From contig JAQSEB010000001.1 of the NCBI GenBank assembly GCA_030063045.1, positions 372,001-436,000 of the forward strand: DNA of 64,000 nucleotides. Reading direction: 5' to 3'. Both the position numbers and the translations under genes were made by a program. The DNA comes from Pratylenchus scribneri (lineage: Eukaryota; Nematoda; Chromadorea; Rhabditida; Pratylenchidae). The notes beneath the pieces are model-generated. The model had not been told where the DNA came from. It did no database searches and worked only from the letters and a program-made list of their open reading frames with translations. Position 1 is the first letter of the stretch. Each line of letters starts with the position of its first letter. This document shows, one piece after another, positions 34,117 to 45,600 of the stretch.

Positions 34117-35848
34117 TTAGGATAAATATTCCGTTCCGCCCTTCCAATTATAAAGTTCTCCCTAGGCCAAAATACGATATCCCTTATTAAACTAGCCTCA
34201 ATCACCTGTTTTAAATGCTTCTTCCTTTGCTGCAGTGGATTCGGATGCCGTCGAATTGAATTGAAATATGATTGGCCTAAATCCTCCTCTTTTGGCCTTG
34301 GCAATTGCCTGCTAATACTTTTCGGTGGCTGTTCCATTGATCCATTTTTGTTATTGGCCATCATCGGTGCCGGACTCGTTTGAGTGCCTTTCTCTTTCAT
34401 CATCAGTGATGGCAATGGAATTTGATCATTTTCCTCCACTTGACATGATGCTGACATTCTCGAGAATTGGCGCCTTCTTTCCATTGCTTTTTCCATTTCA
34501 TCGCCAACTTTTTGTTGCATATTTTGGCCGGATTCCGGCGATGCTTAAAATATTACTCAAGAATTCATCGCATTAATTCCACCCCCCTCCCCCATTTCCT
34601 TCATTTCTTATAGGGTAGAGGACAACAATTGAATACCGCTGATTACCTGCTTGTATCTATTGTTATTGGCCAATAGCTCAACGAGGCCATAGCTAATTTG
34701 GGAAGGCGATAGGCCATTTAGAAACCCAAAATGTCCTCTAAAATGTGGCTTCGAAATTTTTAAGTAAATCTCACTTTTTTAGAAAATTATATATCCTTTT
34801 AGTTTATTAGACACGAATTTAAGGAGAAAAAGCCACTTCTGCAAGTTATCTTCAATTCACAAAAATAAGTTAGCCACTTTTTAGAGAACATTCATGGCTT
34901 TCGAATGGCATATCGCCTTCCCAAATTCGTTGCTTCCTTGTTGAGCTATGACCAAAATTGGCGATGTATACGATTAACCCCAGTTCCATTTTTTCCAATT
35001 CTCACCATCATTCGTTGTTTTTGGCCCAATTTTTGGGAACATTTTGGCCAATTTGCCCGTATCATTTGCCAATTCCAACAATAAACTTCTGGTTTGGCCT
35101 CCACCACTCTCCTCCTCCTCATCAGTATTTCGACTAAATTGCCGTTGAAAATGTTGAATCAATGGAGCTTGACTGTGCCCTGGGGGCACAAAAAGAATTG
35201 TCGGATTCAATGACGATGTTTGCTGATTAGGCTTCTGGTGGGAATTTTGTTGCACATTTTTGGCCAACCAAATTTGATGGGGACTTGGGATGAAAAAGCT
35301 GGAATGACGGCGTCTGTGGAAAAAATAAAATAAGAAATATCCGAAGCAGTCCAACTTGCGCCGTTTATAACAACTCATTAAGGATTGGGCCAATTTCGAT
35401 GATTTTGGTATCAAATTAAAGAGTGGACTTTTGGCTATTAAATGATATTAACTTTAATTAAATTGGTTCAGAAATATCCAAAAACCCAATGCAAATTTCG
35501 CCAATCCATAGTGAAGGTTAATTTAAATGGTTTTTCGGTCATAATTCAATCAATTTTAAACCAATTAAAATAAAGTTAATATTATTTGATAGCCAAAAGT
35601 CTGCTCTTTAATTTGATAACAAAAACATAAAAATTGGATCAATGCTTGATGAGTTATTTGGCGTTTCGTAGTTCCTCCGACAAGTTGGGTCGTATCAAAT
35701 CCAAATACCTGGATCCCTGTTTCCTTCGCCTTTTCACCCTACTGATTTGCCACAATTTCCAAACATAAACGGCACCGATTACGGCGAACAAACCGCCAAT
35801 GACGCCGATGACCAACACAAGGAAGGATAGGACAATTTTGCCACCGTT
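34117..35848 (-). CDS. Single-pass membrane protein with long cytosolic tail, 3' four exons
   Basis: Exons 35848-35709, 35313-35006, 34543-34206 and 34161-34117 join in consistent phases (2, 1, 0) to give 276 residues ending at TAA (34119-34117). The first of these carries a transmembrane helix (IVLSFLVLVIGVIGGLFAVI) followed by a strong positive-inside cluster (RVKRRRKQGS). The remaining 230 residues are cytosolic: polar, with DEEEES, Pro/Gln-rich and basic segments, no recognised domain. The ectodomain and start must lie upstream of 35848. Coding-like frames at about 35940-36060 and 36285-36490 (-) are candidates but cannot be joined confidently. Two of the introns are filled by family A and family B elements. 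A type I adhesion or receptor-like protein is possible; no function is claimed. Confidence 0.62.
34640..34975. mobile_element. Family A element, copy 15
   Basis: Lies in intron 34544-35005 of the (-) membrane-protein gene. Left TTGGCCAATAGCTCAACGAG, right CTTGTTGAGCTATGACCAAA. Confidence 0.77.
35345..35690. mobile_element. Family B element, copy 5
   Basis: Fills intron 35314-35708. Extended termini CCAACTTGCGCC (left) and CCGACAAGTTGGG (right) show that the inverted repeat reaches past GTCGCC. Confidence 0.8.
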
Positions 35849-36189
35849 CTCAATTTTTAATAAATTTTGGAAATGATTAAAAGTGAATGGCGGAAGAATA
35901 AGTTTTTATGTTGGGATGGCGGAAAAAAGTGCAAATTAATATAAAATGTGCGAAAATGGCTGGATGAGACAAAGGTGCCAATGAGAGGGGGAATTGGATG
36001 GGCCAACCATTGGGAATTGGCCACATTGGCAAATTTGAAAGATGGATGGACCAAAGGGAAGGAATGAAGGCTGTTTGGATGAGGCAATTAGCAATTCAGC
36101 GTAAGCGACAAAATTCACATCCATCCAATGGCACTTTCCTATGTTTTGGCCAGAAAGGCTGCCAATTCGAATTATTTTCCATTCGATGA

Positions 36190-36920
36190 GTTCAAATGGA
36201 ACAACAAAAACATTAGAAATTCTGATGCAATTTTTTGACTAGGATGGAATTCCGCTTTTTCGGCCAAAAAAGGGTTTAGCCTTATTAGAATTTGGTGGAG
36301 CCATTGGAAGCACATGACTGACTGAAAAAGTGGTGGATGGACGTGCCAATGAGTAATTTGTCGAAATGAGCCGACAAAATGAGAGCCAGCACCAGAAAAT
36401 GGGATGGAGAGGTATGGGCCACAAATCCCCCCAAGGGAGCAAAATTAGATTGGGCACGCCAAAAATATGTGCTACCGCCATTTTCGGCCACCGGAATATT
36501 AAAAAAAAAGGTGTAAAAAGCATGTAATAGGTTTGGTTTTTGGTATAATAATTATAAAAAATTTTAGTTAGTGCCATTTTTGGCCCTACAAGATTAAAAA
36601 AGGCGAAATGTTAACTGAATTGGGTACGGTATAATAAATTTTGAAAAAAATAAATTTGCTTTATGATTTTTTGATAAATTATCCAAAAATTTATTTCTTT
36701 TTAAATCTCTCAAATTTAACATATTCTCTCGTCAAAAGGAAGAAAGGGAGGAAAAGGAAAATTTGGGATGTTTATGTTCCGAGTCCCAAAAATGTTTTGC
36801 AACCGGCAAAGATGGAAATATCATTTTTAATTAACAAAAATCTTTTTAATCAATTTAATTAATTGAAGATTATTTAATCAGCCGCAGGAAAAGCATAAAA
36901 CAAAATTAATTGATTGCAAA
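36190..36920. other. Intergenic region upstream of roadblock
   Basis: May include 5' exons of the (-) membrane-protein gene at about 36285-36490 (one frame reads NGGSTYFWRAQSNFAPLGGF). The last 300 bases are AT-rich and promoter-like. Acceptor-like ATCAG (36877-36881) and CGCAG (36882-36886) lie about 35-40 bp before the roadblock ATG. Confidence 0.35.
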
Positions 36921-37305
36921 ATGTCTTCCGAAATCGAAGAAACAATTAAAAGGATACAATCTCAAAAAGGAGTTATTGGAGTGATCATCATGGATAATAT
37001 CGGTTAATTCTTTTGGCCATTTAAATCTCAAATATTCTTTTCATATTTTTTAGGCCGGGCAATTCGATCCACATTGGATGATGAATCCACTATCAAACAT
37101 TCCATTTTGCTTCATCAACTCTGCGACAGATCCAAAAGCACTGTAAAAGAGATGGACAGTTCAAATGATTTAACATTCCTTCGGCTTCGAACCAAGAAGA
37201 ACGAAATTCTTGTCGCCCCAGAAAAAGGTTAAATTTACATTAATTGAAAAAATTAAAACAAAGAAAAATTTAGATTATCTAATCGCTGTGATTAAGAAGA
37301 TCTGA
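36921..37305 (+). CDS. dyrb-1: Dynein light chain roadblock/LC7
   Basis: Non-catalytic light chain that dimerises and binds the dynein intermediate chain, needed for cargo transport by cytoplasmic dynein. Exons 36921-37002, 37054-37227 and 37274-37305 give 95 aa, the normal size (about 96). The protein follows the family from end to end: EETIKRIQSQKGVIGVIIMD, then an ST-rich middle, then NDLTFLRLRTKKNEILVAPE and a short DYLIAVIKKI end. Reading straight through exon 2 would stop at APEKG, so the third small exon is required to complete the last strand. The ATAD3 ATG follows 198 bp downstream on the same strand, compatible with an operon. Confidence 0.95.
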
Positions 37306-37503
37306 TGATTGACCATTGATGAAGGATTGATTTATTTATGTCGTCGTCAATATTTTATTTAATCATATTTCCACCAATTCTTGTATAAAATTAAAATGAT
37401 TATTTTTCATATTATTTTAATTAAAGCCTTTCAATTTTGGCTTATAAATTACATTAATAATATTTGTATTTCCAATATTTAATTAAAATTCATTAGTTTT
37501 ACA

Positions 37504-40500
37504 ATGTCTTGGCTTTTCGGATTCAAACCGCAGCAGCCTTCATATCCGGTGGATGTGCCGAATCCATCGCCAACGGGCAATGCTCCAGCCGGAAATGATG
37601 ATCGAGGTCGTCAGCAACGACAACAACCGTCGGGAAAAGAAGGCGACAAAGTTGGCTCACAAATGGCCTATTCATTTGATTCGACCGCGCTGGAGAGGGC
37701 AGCACAGGCAGCCAAAACACTTGAAATGTCCTCGAATGCAAAACAAGCGCTGGAATTGAGCAGATTGCAGGAAATGACAAAGCAAAAGGAATATGAGCTG
37801 CAACAAAAGGTTTTTTACATTATTTTGACTATAAAATTGTTGATTTCTTTTCAGCAAATTGAAGCACGGCTGGCCTCAATGCAAGCCGAGAATATTCGAG
37901 TGGCCGAGGAAGAGCGCCGAAAGACATTGGTGGAGGAAACGAAACATGCAAGAGCGGTGAGAATTTATAAAAAAAAAAATATGAAAAAATGGCTAGAATA
38001 ATCCATTTCTTGTTAAGTTTATTTTTTGGTCGAATGATTTAAAGCAACTAGAAATGTTAATCCATTTATGTTGAGCTTATCAAAACATATTGATTTCGTT
38101 ATAATAAAGCATAATAAAATTTTTGAAAATTTTTAACCCAAAGGGAGAGATCTTTCACTTTACAAAATTTAAGTCTCGGGTTCAAATCCCCTCAGAGGAA
38201 GGTATTTTATTCGGACTAGGTTTTCACTTTTATGCATTTTTATACATTCTCTCTAGGCTTTAGAACAAAAAAAAACTACCAGAAACGCGCTAGTGTTACC
38301 AAAAAAAAATTTTATTTAAAAAGTAATTATTTATAATTTTTATTTAAGAGAGCCGAATACCAAGATCAATTGGCCCGGAAGCGACAAGAGGAGGAAATGT
38401 CGATGAAAGCCCGATTGCAGGAAGAATCCCTGAGGAAGCAAGAGGAATCGGTGAAAAAGCAAGAGGGCATCCGGATGAGCACCATTGAACGAGAATTGCA
38501 ACTTCGGCACAAATTGGACTTGGAACGAATTGAGGCGGAGGTTCGGGCAAAGACCAAGGCGGCCAGGGAAAATAGAGACGTGAATTTGGAAATGATGAAA
38601 GCGGAGGAGGAGGAGAGACGAAAAACAATGACTGAGAGGATCAGAACAACCGGGTCAGTGCTTGGAGCCGGACTGCAGGATTTCATCAGCGACAAGACCA
38701 AAATTACAGCAGCGGTAAATTTTTTAATTTATTTTATAATAGATAGAGAGCAGATTTTTATGTTAAAAAATCGAAAAAATAGGTGTCTATAATTATATTT
38801 TTTTTTAATTTCCCAAAATAAATATCGGCAGCCTCAAATTTGGTAAATTTATGCATTTTTCTAACGAAATTTTCCTCAAAAAACATACAAAAATAAGCCT
38901 TCGAAATTTTAAAAATCCAAAAATAATCACCAAAAAAATTTCAGGTCACCGGTTTAACTTTCCTTGCCGTCGGATGGTATTCCGCAAAACGTGGCACCGG
39001 GATTATGGCAAAATACGTGGAAGCCCGGCTCGGCAAGCCGTCATTGGTCCGTGAAACTTCTCGCATCACCCCAATTGAATTTGTCAAACATCCAATTGCT
39101 GGTGTCAAACAATGGTTTCGACGAGGCGAAGATCCGCTCAAAGGAATTGTGTTAAATGTGGGTTTTTATTAATTAAAAATTATTTTTTAAATTTATTTTT
39201 ATAGGAAAAATTGGAATCCCATCTTCGGGATGTTGCAATAACAACACGAAATACCCGACAGAATAATGGCCTCTTCCGGAATGTGCTTTTCTATGGTCCA
39301 CCCGGCACTGGGAAAACAATGTTTGCCAAAGTTTGTCCTCCAATTTTCTATTTTTAACATTTATTCATTTAATTTTCAAGAGTCTTGCCCGCCATTCCGG
39401 CCTCGACTATGCCATCATGACGGGTGGTGATGTGGCTCCAATGGGACGGGATGGTGTTTCGGCAATTCACAAAATTTTTGATTGGGCCGAAACCTCTAAA
39501 AAAGGTCTGATTCTGTTTGTGGACGAAGGCGATGCATTCCTTCGAAAGAGAAGTACGGAACAAATCAGCGAGGATATGCGCGCCATGCTCAATGCTTTCC
39601 TCTTTCGAACCGGGGAACAGTCGAGAAAGTGGGTATTTCAATTTAAATTGTTTAATATTTAAATTCACTTTTTGCACAGATTTATGTTAGCTGTGGCCTC
39701 CAATCAACCGGAACAATTCGATTGGGCCGTGAATGATCGGCTGGATGAATTGATCGAATTTGATCTACCAGGTAGAGTGAATTTATTTATTAATTATTGT
39801 TAATAGCAATTGAAAACATTATATTTAATCACGATTACAATTTAGTTTCAAAATTACAATTTACAATCCAAAACACATTTACAATCTTAGCTGGCGAAAA
39901 CACAATTACAATCTTAGCTGGCGAAAACACAATTACAATCTTAGCTGGCGAAAACACAATTACAATCTTAGCTGGCGAAAACACAATTACAATCTTAGCT
40001 GGCGAAAACACATTTACAATCTTAGCAGGCGAAAACACATTTACAATCTTAGCTAGCGAAAACACATTTACAATTACAATCTAAGTGAAACACATTTACA
40101 ATTACAATCTAAGTGAAACACATTTACAATTACAATCTAAGGAAACACATTTACAATTACAATCTAAGTGAAACACATTTACAATTGCAATCTAAGTGAA
40201 ACACATTTACAATTACAATCTAAGTGAAACACATTTACAATTACAATTTTTAATCATTTTCTTAAAAATAATTTAATATTACTTTTTATAGGAGAAAAAG
40301 AACGAGAACGAATTCTGTTGCAATACTTCAAGGAATTCATCGCCGATCCGGCCACATCCGGGGCACGAAAACAACGCTTAAAATTGGGCGACTTCGATTG
40401 GATACCAAAAATGCAGGAAATTGCAAAAATGACGCAGGGAATGTCCGGTCGAGAACTGTCCAAATTGGTTTTTGGATGGCAGGTGAAAAATCACAAATTC

Positions 40501-40752
40501 CATTTTTTTATAAATCAGCGGAATTTTTAGGCCAGTGCTTATGCCTCGGATGATGGCGTCTTAACAGTGCAAATGATTGACCAAAACACGGCCGAAGTGT
40601 TGAAGCAGCATCAACGCAAAATGGAATGGTTGAATGCAGAACGGGAGAACGGAAACGGAAAAGGCTTATCGGCAAAACGGCAGAAATTGACTGGAAAAGC
40701 ATCATCGGCAACGAAAAAAGAAGGAGGAGAGAACCAAGGAACACCCGTTTGA
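37504..40752 (+). CDS. atad-3: ATAD3, mitochondrial inner-membrane AAA ATPase
   Basis: Anchored in the inner mitochondrial membrane, ATAD3 supports nucleoid, cristae and lipid organisation. Exons 37504-37809, 37855-37956, 38349-38714, 38945-39157, 39205-39330, 39381-39628, 39680-39771, 40292-40482, 40531-40752 give 621 aa (human 586-634). In order: Pro-rich N-terminus (MSWLFGFKP); long charged coiled coil (about 60-245); membrane segment near 259 ([12 protein letters not shown]); Walker A GPPGTGKT at about 360-367; Walker [12 protein letters not shown] at about 415-424; sensor region [13 protein letters not shown]-terminal helices ending in a Lys-rich tail. The usual VDEAD reads VDEGD here, keeping Asp and Glu. 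Intron 2 holds a tRNA-derived SINE and intron 7 a 27-bp satellite. An acceptor-like CATTAG ends 7 bp before the ATG. Confidence 0.95.
38140..38265 (+). mobile_element. tRNA-derived SINE, copy 1 (ATAD3 intron 2)
   Basis: Contains a pol III B-box-like T-arm (GGGTTCAAATCCCC, then CAGAGG), followed by a unique body with TTTTCACTTTTATGCATTTT and ending TCTCTAGG. The same head-body order occurs on the minus strand at about 53720-53880, so this is a dispersed element rather than a chance tRNA relic. Confidence 0.65.
39865..40255. repeat. 27-bp satellite array in ATAD3 intron 7
   Basis: Seven to eight 27-bp units (minus orientation: CTTAGCTGGCGAAAACACA) run into about six 28-bp units containing TCTAAGTGAAACACATTTAC. 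The 28-bp variant also appears in the TOP3B intron array, in mirror order. Confidence 0.95.
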
Positions 40753-42659
40753 AATTGTGAGAAGTGCATTACTCACTTAAATATTTAGTAGCAAATTTTG
40801 TTGATTTTGACCAATTTGCCATTATTTTTATTTTTGAATAAATTTATTTTATCTTTCCATGATATTTCCAATTTTAATATTAAATTCGGTGCCATCCTCT
40901 GTGCCTTCCATCCATCCTCCTTTTCCATAGATCCAACCAGTCTACTGTCCATTCGGCATCCACCTCCCTCTCCGGATGCCATGTTTGCTCATGTTCCCAT
41001 CCCAAAAATTGACCGGTCCAGCCCATTCTCCTCCTCCTCCACGGTGCTGGTCGGCATTTGTGCGCATTCCCTCTCCACCCTCCCCATTCGCCCACAGCAC
41101 CGTGCCAGTCCGCTCAATGTTCCCTTCCAGCGCCCATTTCCTCCAAATGCCCTCCATCCATATATCCTCTTTCCAGCTACCAACAGCCACTTCTCTTCAT
41201 TAGTCCCCTTTTGCCCCCGTTGGGTGGTCGCCTTCTCGCCCCTTCCCCCCAACTGACCCAGTCCCTTCCCCCACCATTGCTGACCGCCGCTGACCCATCG
41301 GAGTCGCCCTCGGCCTTTCCCCGCCAGGCACGCCGCCGCAAATAGGGCGGAGTCACAAACGATGACCGGCCGGCTGAAAGGGCCTCTCACCACTCCTCGT
41401 GGCGGTCAGTCTCGTCGCCGGTTGTGAAGCTGGCACTAACCAGCCGAAAGGAATGTGTCCCCTCACTTCCTCCGAATTCGCAACAACAACCGCCGATTGG
41501 GACAGGGAGGGATACTCTCAGTCAGATTAAAGAGTTATTGGTCAGTCCTACCGAATTCCCCTTCTCAAAAGCCAACCAATGGTCTTTTTGGCCAAAGCAG
41601 AGAACGGCGAGAAGTATGGATAATTGAATATCTCCGAACCATAACTTGACAAGGAAGTAACCAATTTTGGAAGGCAATATGCCATTCGAAAGCCCTAAAT
41701 GTCCTTTAAAAAGTGGCCTTAAAAAGTTTCAGGAAAACCTAAATTTAAAAAAGCTCCAAGCCTTTGAGTATAATAAACTCGTATTTTAGGAAAAGCCGCT
41801 TAATTTAAAAATTTTTCAAATTTTTCAATAAAATAATAAAGCAACTTTTTAAAGGACATTGAGAGCTTTCAAATGGCATATCGCCTTCCAAAATTGGTTG
41901 CTTCCTTATTGAACTATGGTCAAATGAAATGGCACAGGGATACTCATTGTTCTCTTTCCTCGAATTAAAGGATAACTCGGTTGGTCATTCCTTTAGAAGA
42001 ATTCCCCTTCCATGGCCAACCAATAGTCATTTTTTGGCCAAGAACAGGCAATCATCCCCTGGGGGGATGGTGGCGACTGCCCCCAGCAGCTTCCGCCACT
42101 ACCGTTGCTCCCGTTGGTTGCCCTAATACTCGCCCATCATCATTTCATTTCAATTTTGTGCTCGCGGTGTCATCCTCTCGGCCTACTCGCCCCGTCACGA
42201 CCGGAGGGGCAAGGGGGTGCGACTCTGACTTTGTGGTGGTGGGCAAAAGGAGGGAGAGGGGGAAGGCTTTTCGCGGGGGAAGCCGGCGGGGCGATTCACT
42301 CACACAATTCACAGTCCGAGAGGGCCGGGGGATTCGGTGCACTCTCAACCCCATTTTGTTCATCAACGAACCAGCCGGTCACCACCAGCCAGCCACCCAA
42401 AATGGTTGCTTCCCCCACCCAATCCACTGGTCATTTTACCCCTCAGGGTCCATCACATCGCATTGCGGCTGGAAAATAAATTATTGTGCCCAGAAAATTT
42501 ATTCTATTAATTTTTGAGGCAAATTTTCAATTATCCAATTTACAGAGGGCGGCAAATCCACACAAATTATAGAAACAAATTAGGCCGTGCCCCAATTCTT
42601 TTTTCCTTGCTCAACATTGACACTGCCATTTCCCTCCTCCTCAACCATTTAAAAATATT
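40753..42659 (+). promoter_or_regulatory. Probable lin-42 upstream region, GC-rich blocks
   Basis: Two blocks (about 40905-41460 and 42050-42450) are far more GC-rich than the surroundings. Open frames such as DPTSLLSIRHPPPSPD (40930) and one ending PRQARRRK (41345) are Pro/Ser-rich and could be 5' exons, but I cannot connect them by phase to lin-42. A direct duplication of about 75 bp (41525-41600 and 41964-42040; shared TTGGTCA, GAATTCCCCTTC, GGCCAACCAAT) flanks a family A element. I read this as promoter or leader sequence, with low certainty. Confidence 0.35.
41615..41945. mobile_element. Family A element, copy 16
   Basis: Left CCATAACTTGACAAGG, right TTATTGAACTATGGTCAAAT, with a GATACTCATTG terminus at 41938-41948. 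Lies between the duplicated lin-42 upstream blocks. Confidence 0.78.
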
Positions 42660-45600
42660 ATGGCTCCATATTTGGCTGAATCTTTGCCACCGACGGCTGC
42701 AATCCTTCCTTCGGCCAATATCAACAATGAAAATGAGGCCAGATCACCCCGGCCAAGCAGCAGGGAAATGCCACCGTTGATTTCGTCAAAGTTGGCGAGG
42801 AGAAAACGACTTCAGGTAGGCGTAAAAGTGAAGACTACCGATTGGAATACCTGGTCTTTTTTAGCCATAGCTCAACAGGGAGTAGCCAATTTAGGAGGCG
42901 ATATGCCATTCAAAAGCCCTAAATGTCCTTTAGAAAGTGGCTAATTAATTTTTGGGAAATTAGAATAATTACTAAAATAAGCTACTTTTCCTCCAAAAAT
43001 CGGGTTTATTACATTCAATGAGATGTACCTTTTTCAAAAAGGAGAATTTCTTAGAATTAATTGGGCCACTTTTTAAAGGGCATTTTGGGCTTTCAAATGG
43101 TATATCGCCTTCCCTGATTAGCAATCGCCTTGTTGAATTATGACCAAAAGTCGATGTTAGGTGCTTAATCGGTGGTATTCAATCTCCCCTTTCCCAAAAA
43201 TGATCCCCTTGAATTTCACAGCATTTTCTGGCCCAAATCAAATTGGCAGTCAGGCAAAGCAATGGCCGAGGTGGAGGAGGAATTCGTCGCCTTAGCACAT
43301 TGGAAGCATTGGACAAAGCCCTTCAAATGGTCAGTCTCATTTGGGGGAAGGAAAGGGGAACAATGGAAAGAGGAGATCAACGGAGAAGGGCACATTTTCC
43401 TAGAGGGGATGGCATTTTTAAGAAAGGCAAAAAGATGGCACAAAAAGTGGTGTTTTAGGGTGCCATCGAAGAAGGCCCATCTTTTTTTTTGTTCGTCCAG
43501 CCGACCCAAAATGAACAAAGCAATTCCCCTTCCCCCATTCTTCATTGCCCCCATTTCGCCCATCCTCCACCCAAAAAGTCAGTAGCAGGTCATTCGGTCG
43601 GTGGGTCGGATGCCAACCAACTAACCAATTCTTCGGTCCAGCTGATGTGCTGACCATTGTGCCCCCTTTTCCTCCATTCCAAACAAATTTTATGCAAATT
43701 TTGCTGCCTTTCCATTTCCCCCTTTCTCCAACAATTTTCTGTTAAGTCATAGTTTCCTTAGCATTTTCACTTTTAATTGAGAGAATAAATGTGAATGGAT
43801 GAATAGGTAGATTCCACAAATCATTGAGAAATAAGCCAGCATATTAAACCAATCTAAAATGGGTCCATCGAAATTAGTGGCCGCGAATTTTGGCTCCCTT
43901 ACCAAAAAAGAAAATTAGTAGTCCAATATTCACCAATCCTCCTTGAATAGCCCTTTTTTTAGCCTAAACCTGCTAGCCATTAAAACCATAATCTTAAGCT
44001 TTAAATTTGGCAAAAGCCACAAATTTCTTCACAAGTAAATTCCCCTCCATTTAAGCTTTCCCAATGCCAAACGGCCATTGCTCCTTCGCCACCGGCAAAT
44101 TCACCCTCCTCCTCCATTCCATCACCAGCTCGAGAACAATCGCCACCAATCAAAACTGAACAATCCACCAACATTGTTTCGGCGCCCACCGATTTGCAAC
44201 TGCTCAAATCGTGTGGATCCCCTCAAAGTGGCGGCTCTGCTGATTTTGCCGTTGCCCAACAGCCACAACAACAAAGTCAACCAATGTTGGGCCGACGCTA
44301 CCTTGGCCAATTGTTCGTTTCATTGCCGGAGGGAATTGTGCTGGAATGCCAGGATGCTTCAACGATGAATCGAGGTGGAAACGATGAATTGACTTTGAGT
44401 GGCGTTTTGAAGCCAGGCGATTCCCTTTTGGCACTTTTGCATGGGAAGGGGCCACAAACAATGTTGTTGAATGCATTTTGTGGACATTCCCGACGGCGAA
44501 TGTATGCACGAATGAAATGGTCAGTAATAAAATGGAATTTGGATGGGATGATGGAAAAGGGGGAAAAACCATAAAGGGATATGAGGATATGCCCCTAATG
44601 TGTCACAGGATAATTAATCAAGATGTGAGCCAATTTTGATAATTTTGTAATCAAATTAAAGAGCAGACTTTTGGCTATCAAATAATATTAATTTTATTTA
44701 AAGTGGCTTAGAATTGATGAAGTTGTACCCAAAAAAAATCAGTGAAAATTTTGTTAATTTTTAGTGAAGGTCATTTTAAATGGTTTTTTGGTCACAACTC
44801 AATCATTTCTAAACCAATCCAAATAAATTTTATATCATTAGATAGCCAAAAGTCTACTCTTTAATTTAATACCAAAATCATCAAAAGTGGCTTCATCCTT
44901 GATGAGTTATTTAAAATGGCAACAACTAGGGCTCATTGGGTTGTTACTAGAATTAAGAAACACAAATTGGAATTTTAAACCATTTTATTTCTATATCTCG
45001 GCAGGGGGAATGAGTCAACAGTGCGAGCTTGCGAATTGCTCTGCGAATTCTCGGTTGACCCCGAATCGGTGGCCCGTCGTTTGGCCAACATTCAATTGTT
45101 CTGCGTACAAAGTGGCGCACTGCTTCGTCCAATTCCCGCCAACAATAGCAACGAAATTGAGGAAAACGATCAACAGCAACAACAATTGACTTTTACAACG
45201 CGGCACAATTCCGGATGTGCCCTCATCTATTTGGATTCAAAGTGAGCAAAATCCCTTTGAGTTTCCCTTTGGGCATTCCTCAAAAAAACTGGAATGTGGA
45301 ATTTCCCAAAAGAATGGAAAAAGGGCGAATAAATGAGTGGAACTAGGTCACAATCAATCAGCCGAATTGGAATAAAAAAATGGAGAAAGGGAATTGAAAA
45401 TTGGAATTCAGAAAACCCAAAATTGATGGTAAAATTGACTTTTTAAAACAAATTTTATACAAATAAATTCACAAAAAAATATTGGACGCAACCGGGAATC
45501 GAACTTGGACCCCTCTTGGGTAAAACCAAAGCCTCTACCGACTGAACTAACCACACCTTATGAGGTGAGAAGAAAATTCTAATATTAAAATTTAAATTTG

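Noticed and set aside
38160..38215. Functional tRNA gene in ATAD3 intron 2
   Set aside because: Only the T-arm region is tRNA-like; acceptor and D arms do not pair, and a matching non-tRNA body is shared with the 53.7-kb copy.
42105..42517. Two overlapping (+) frames upstream of lin-42
   Set aside because: High GC removes stops in both frames; neither joins lin-42 exon 1 in phase, so no coding call is made.
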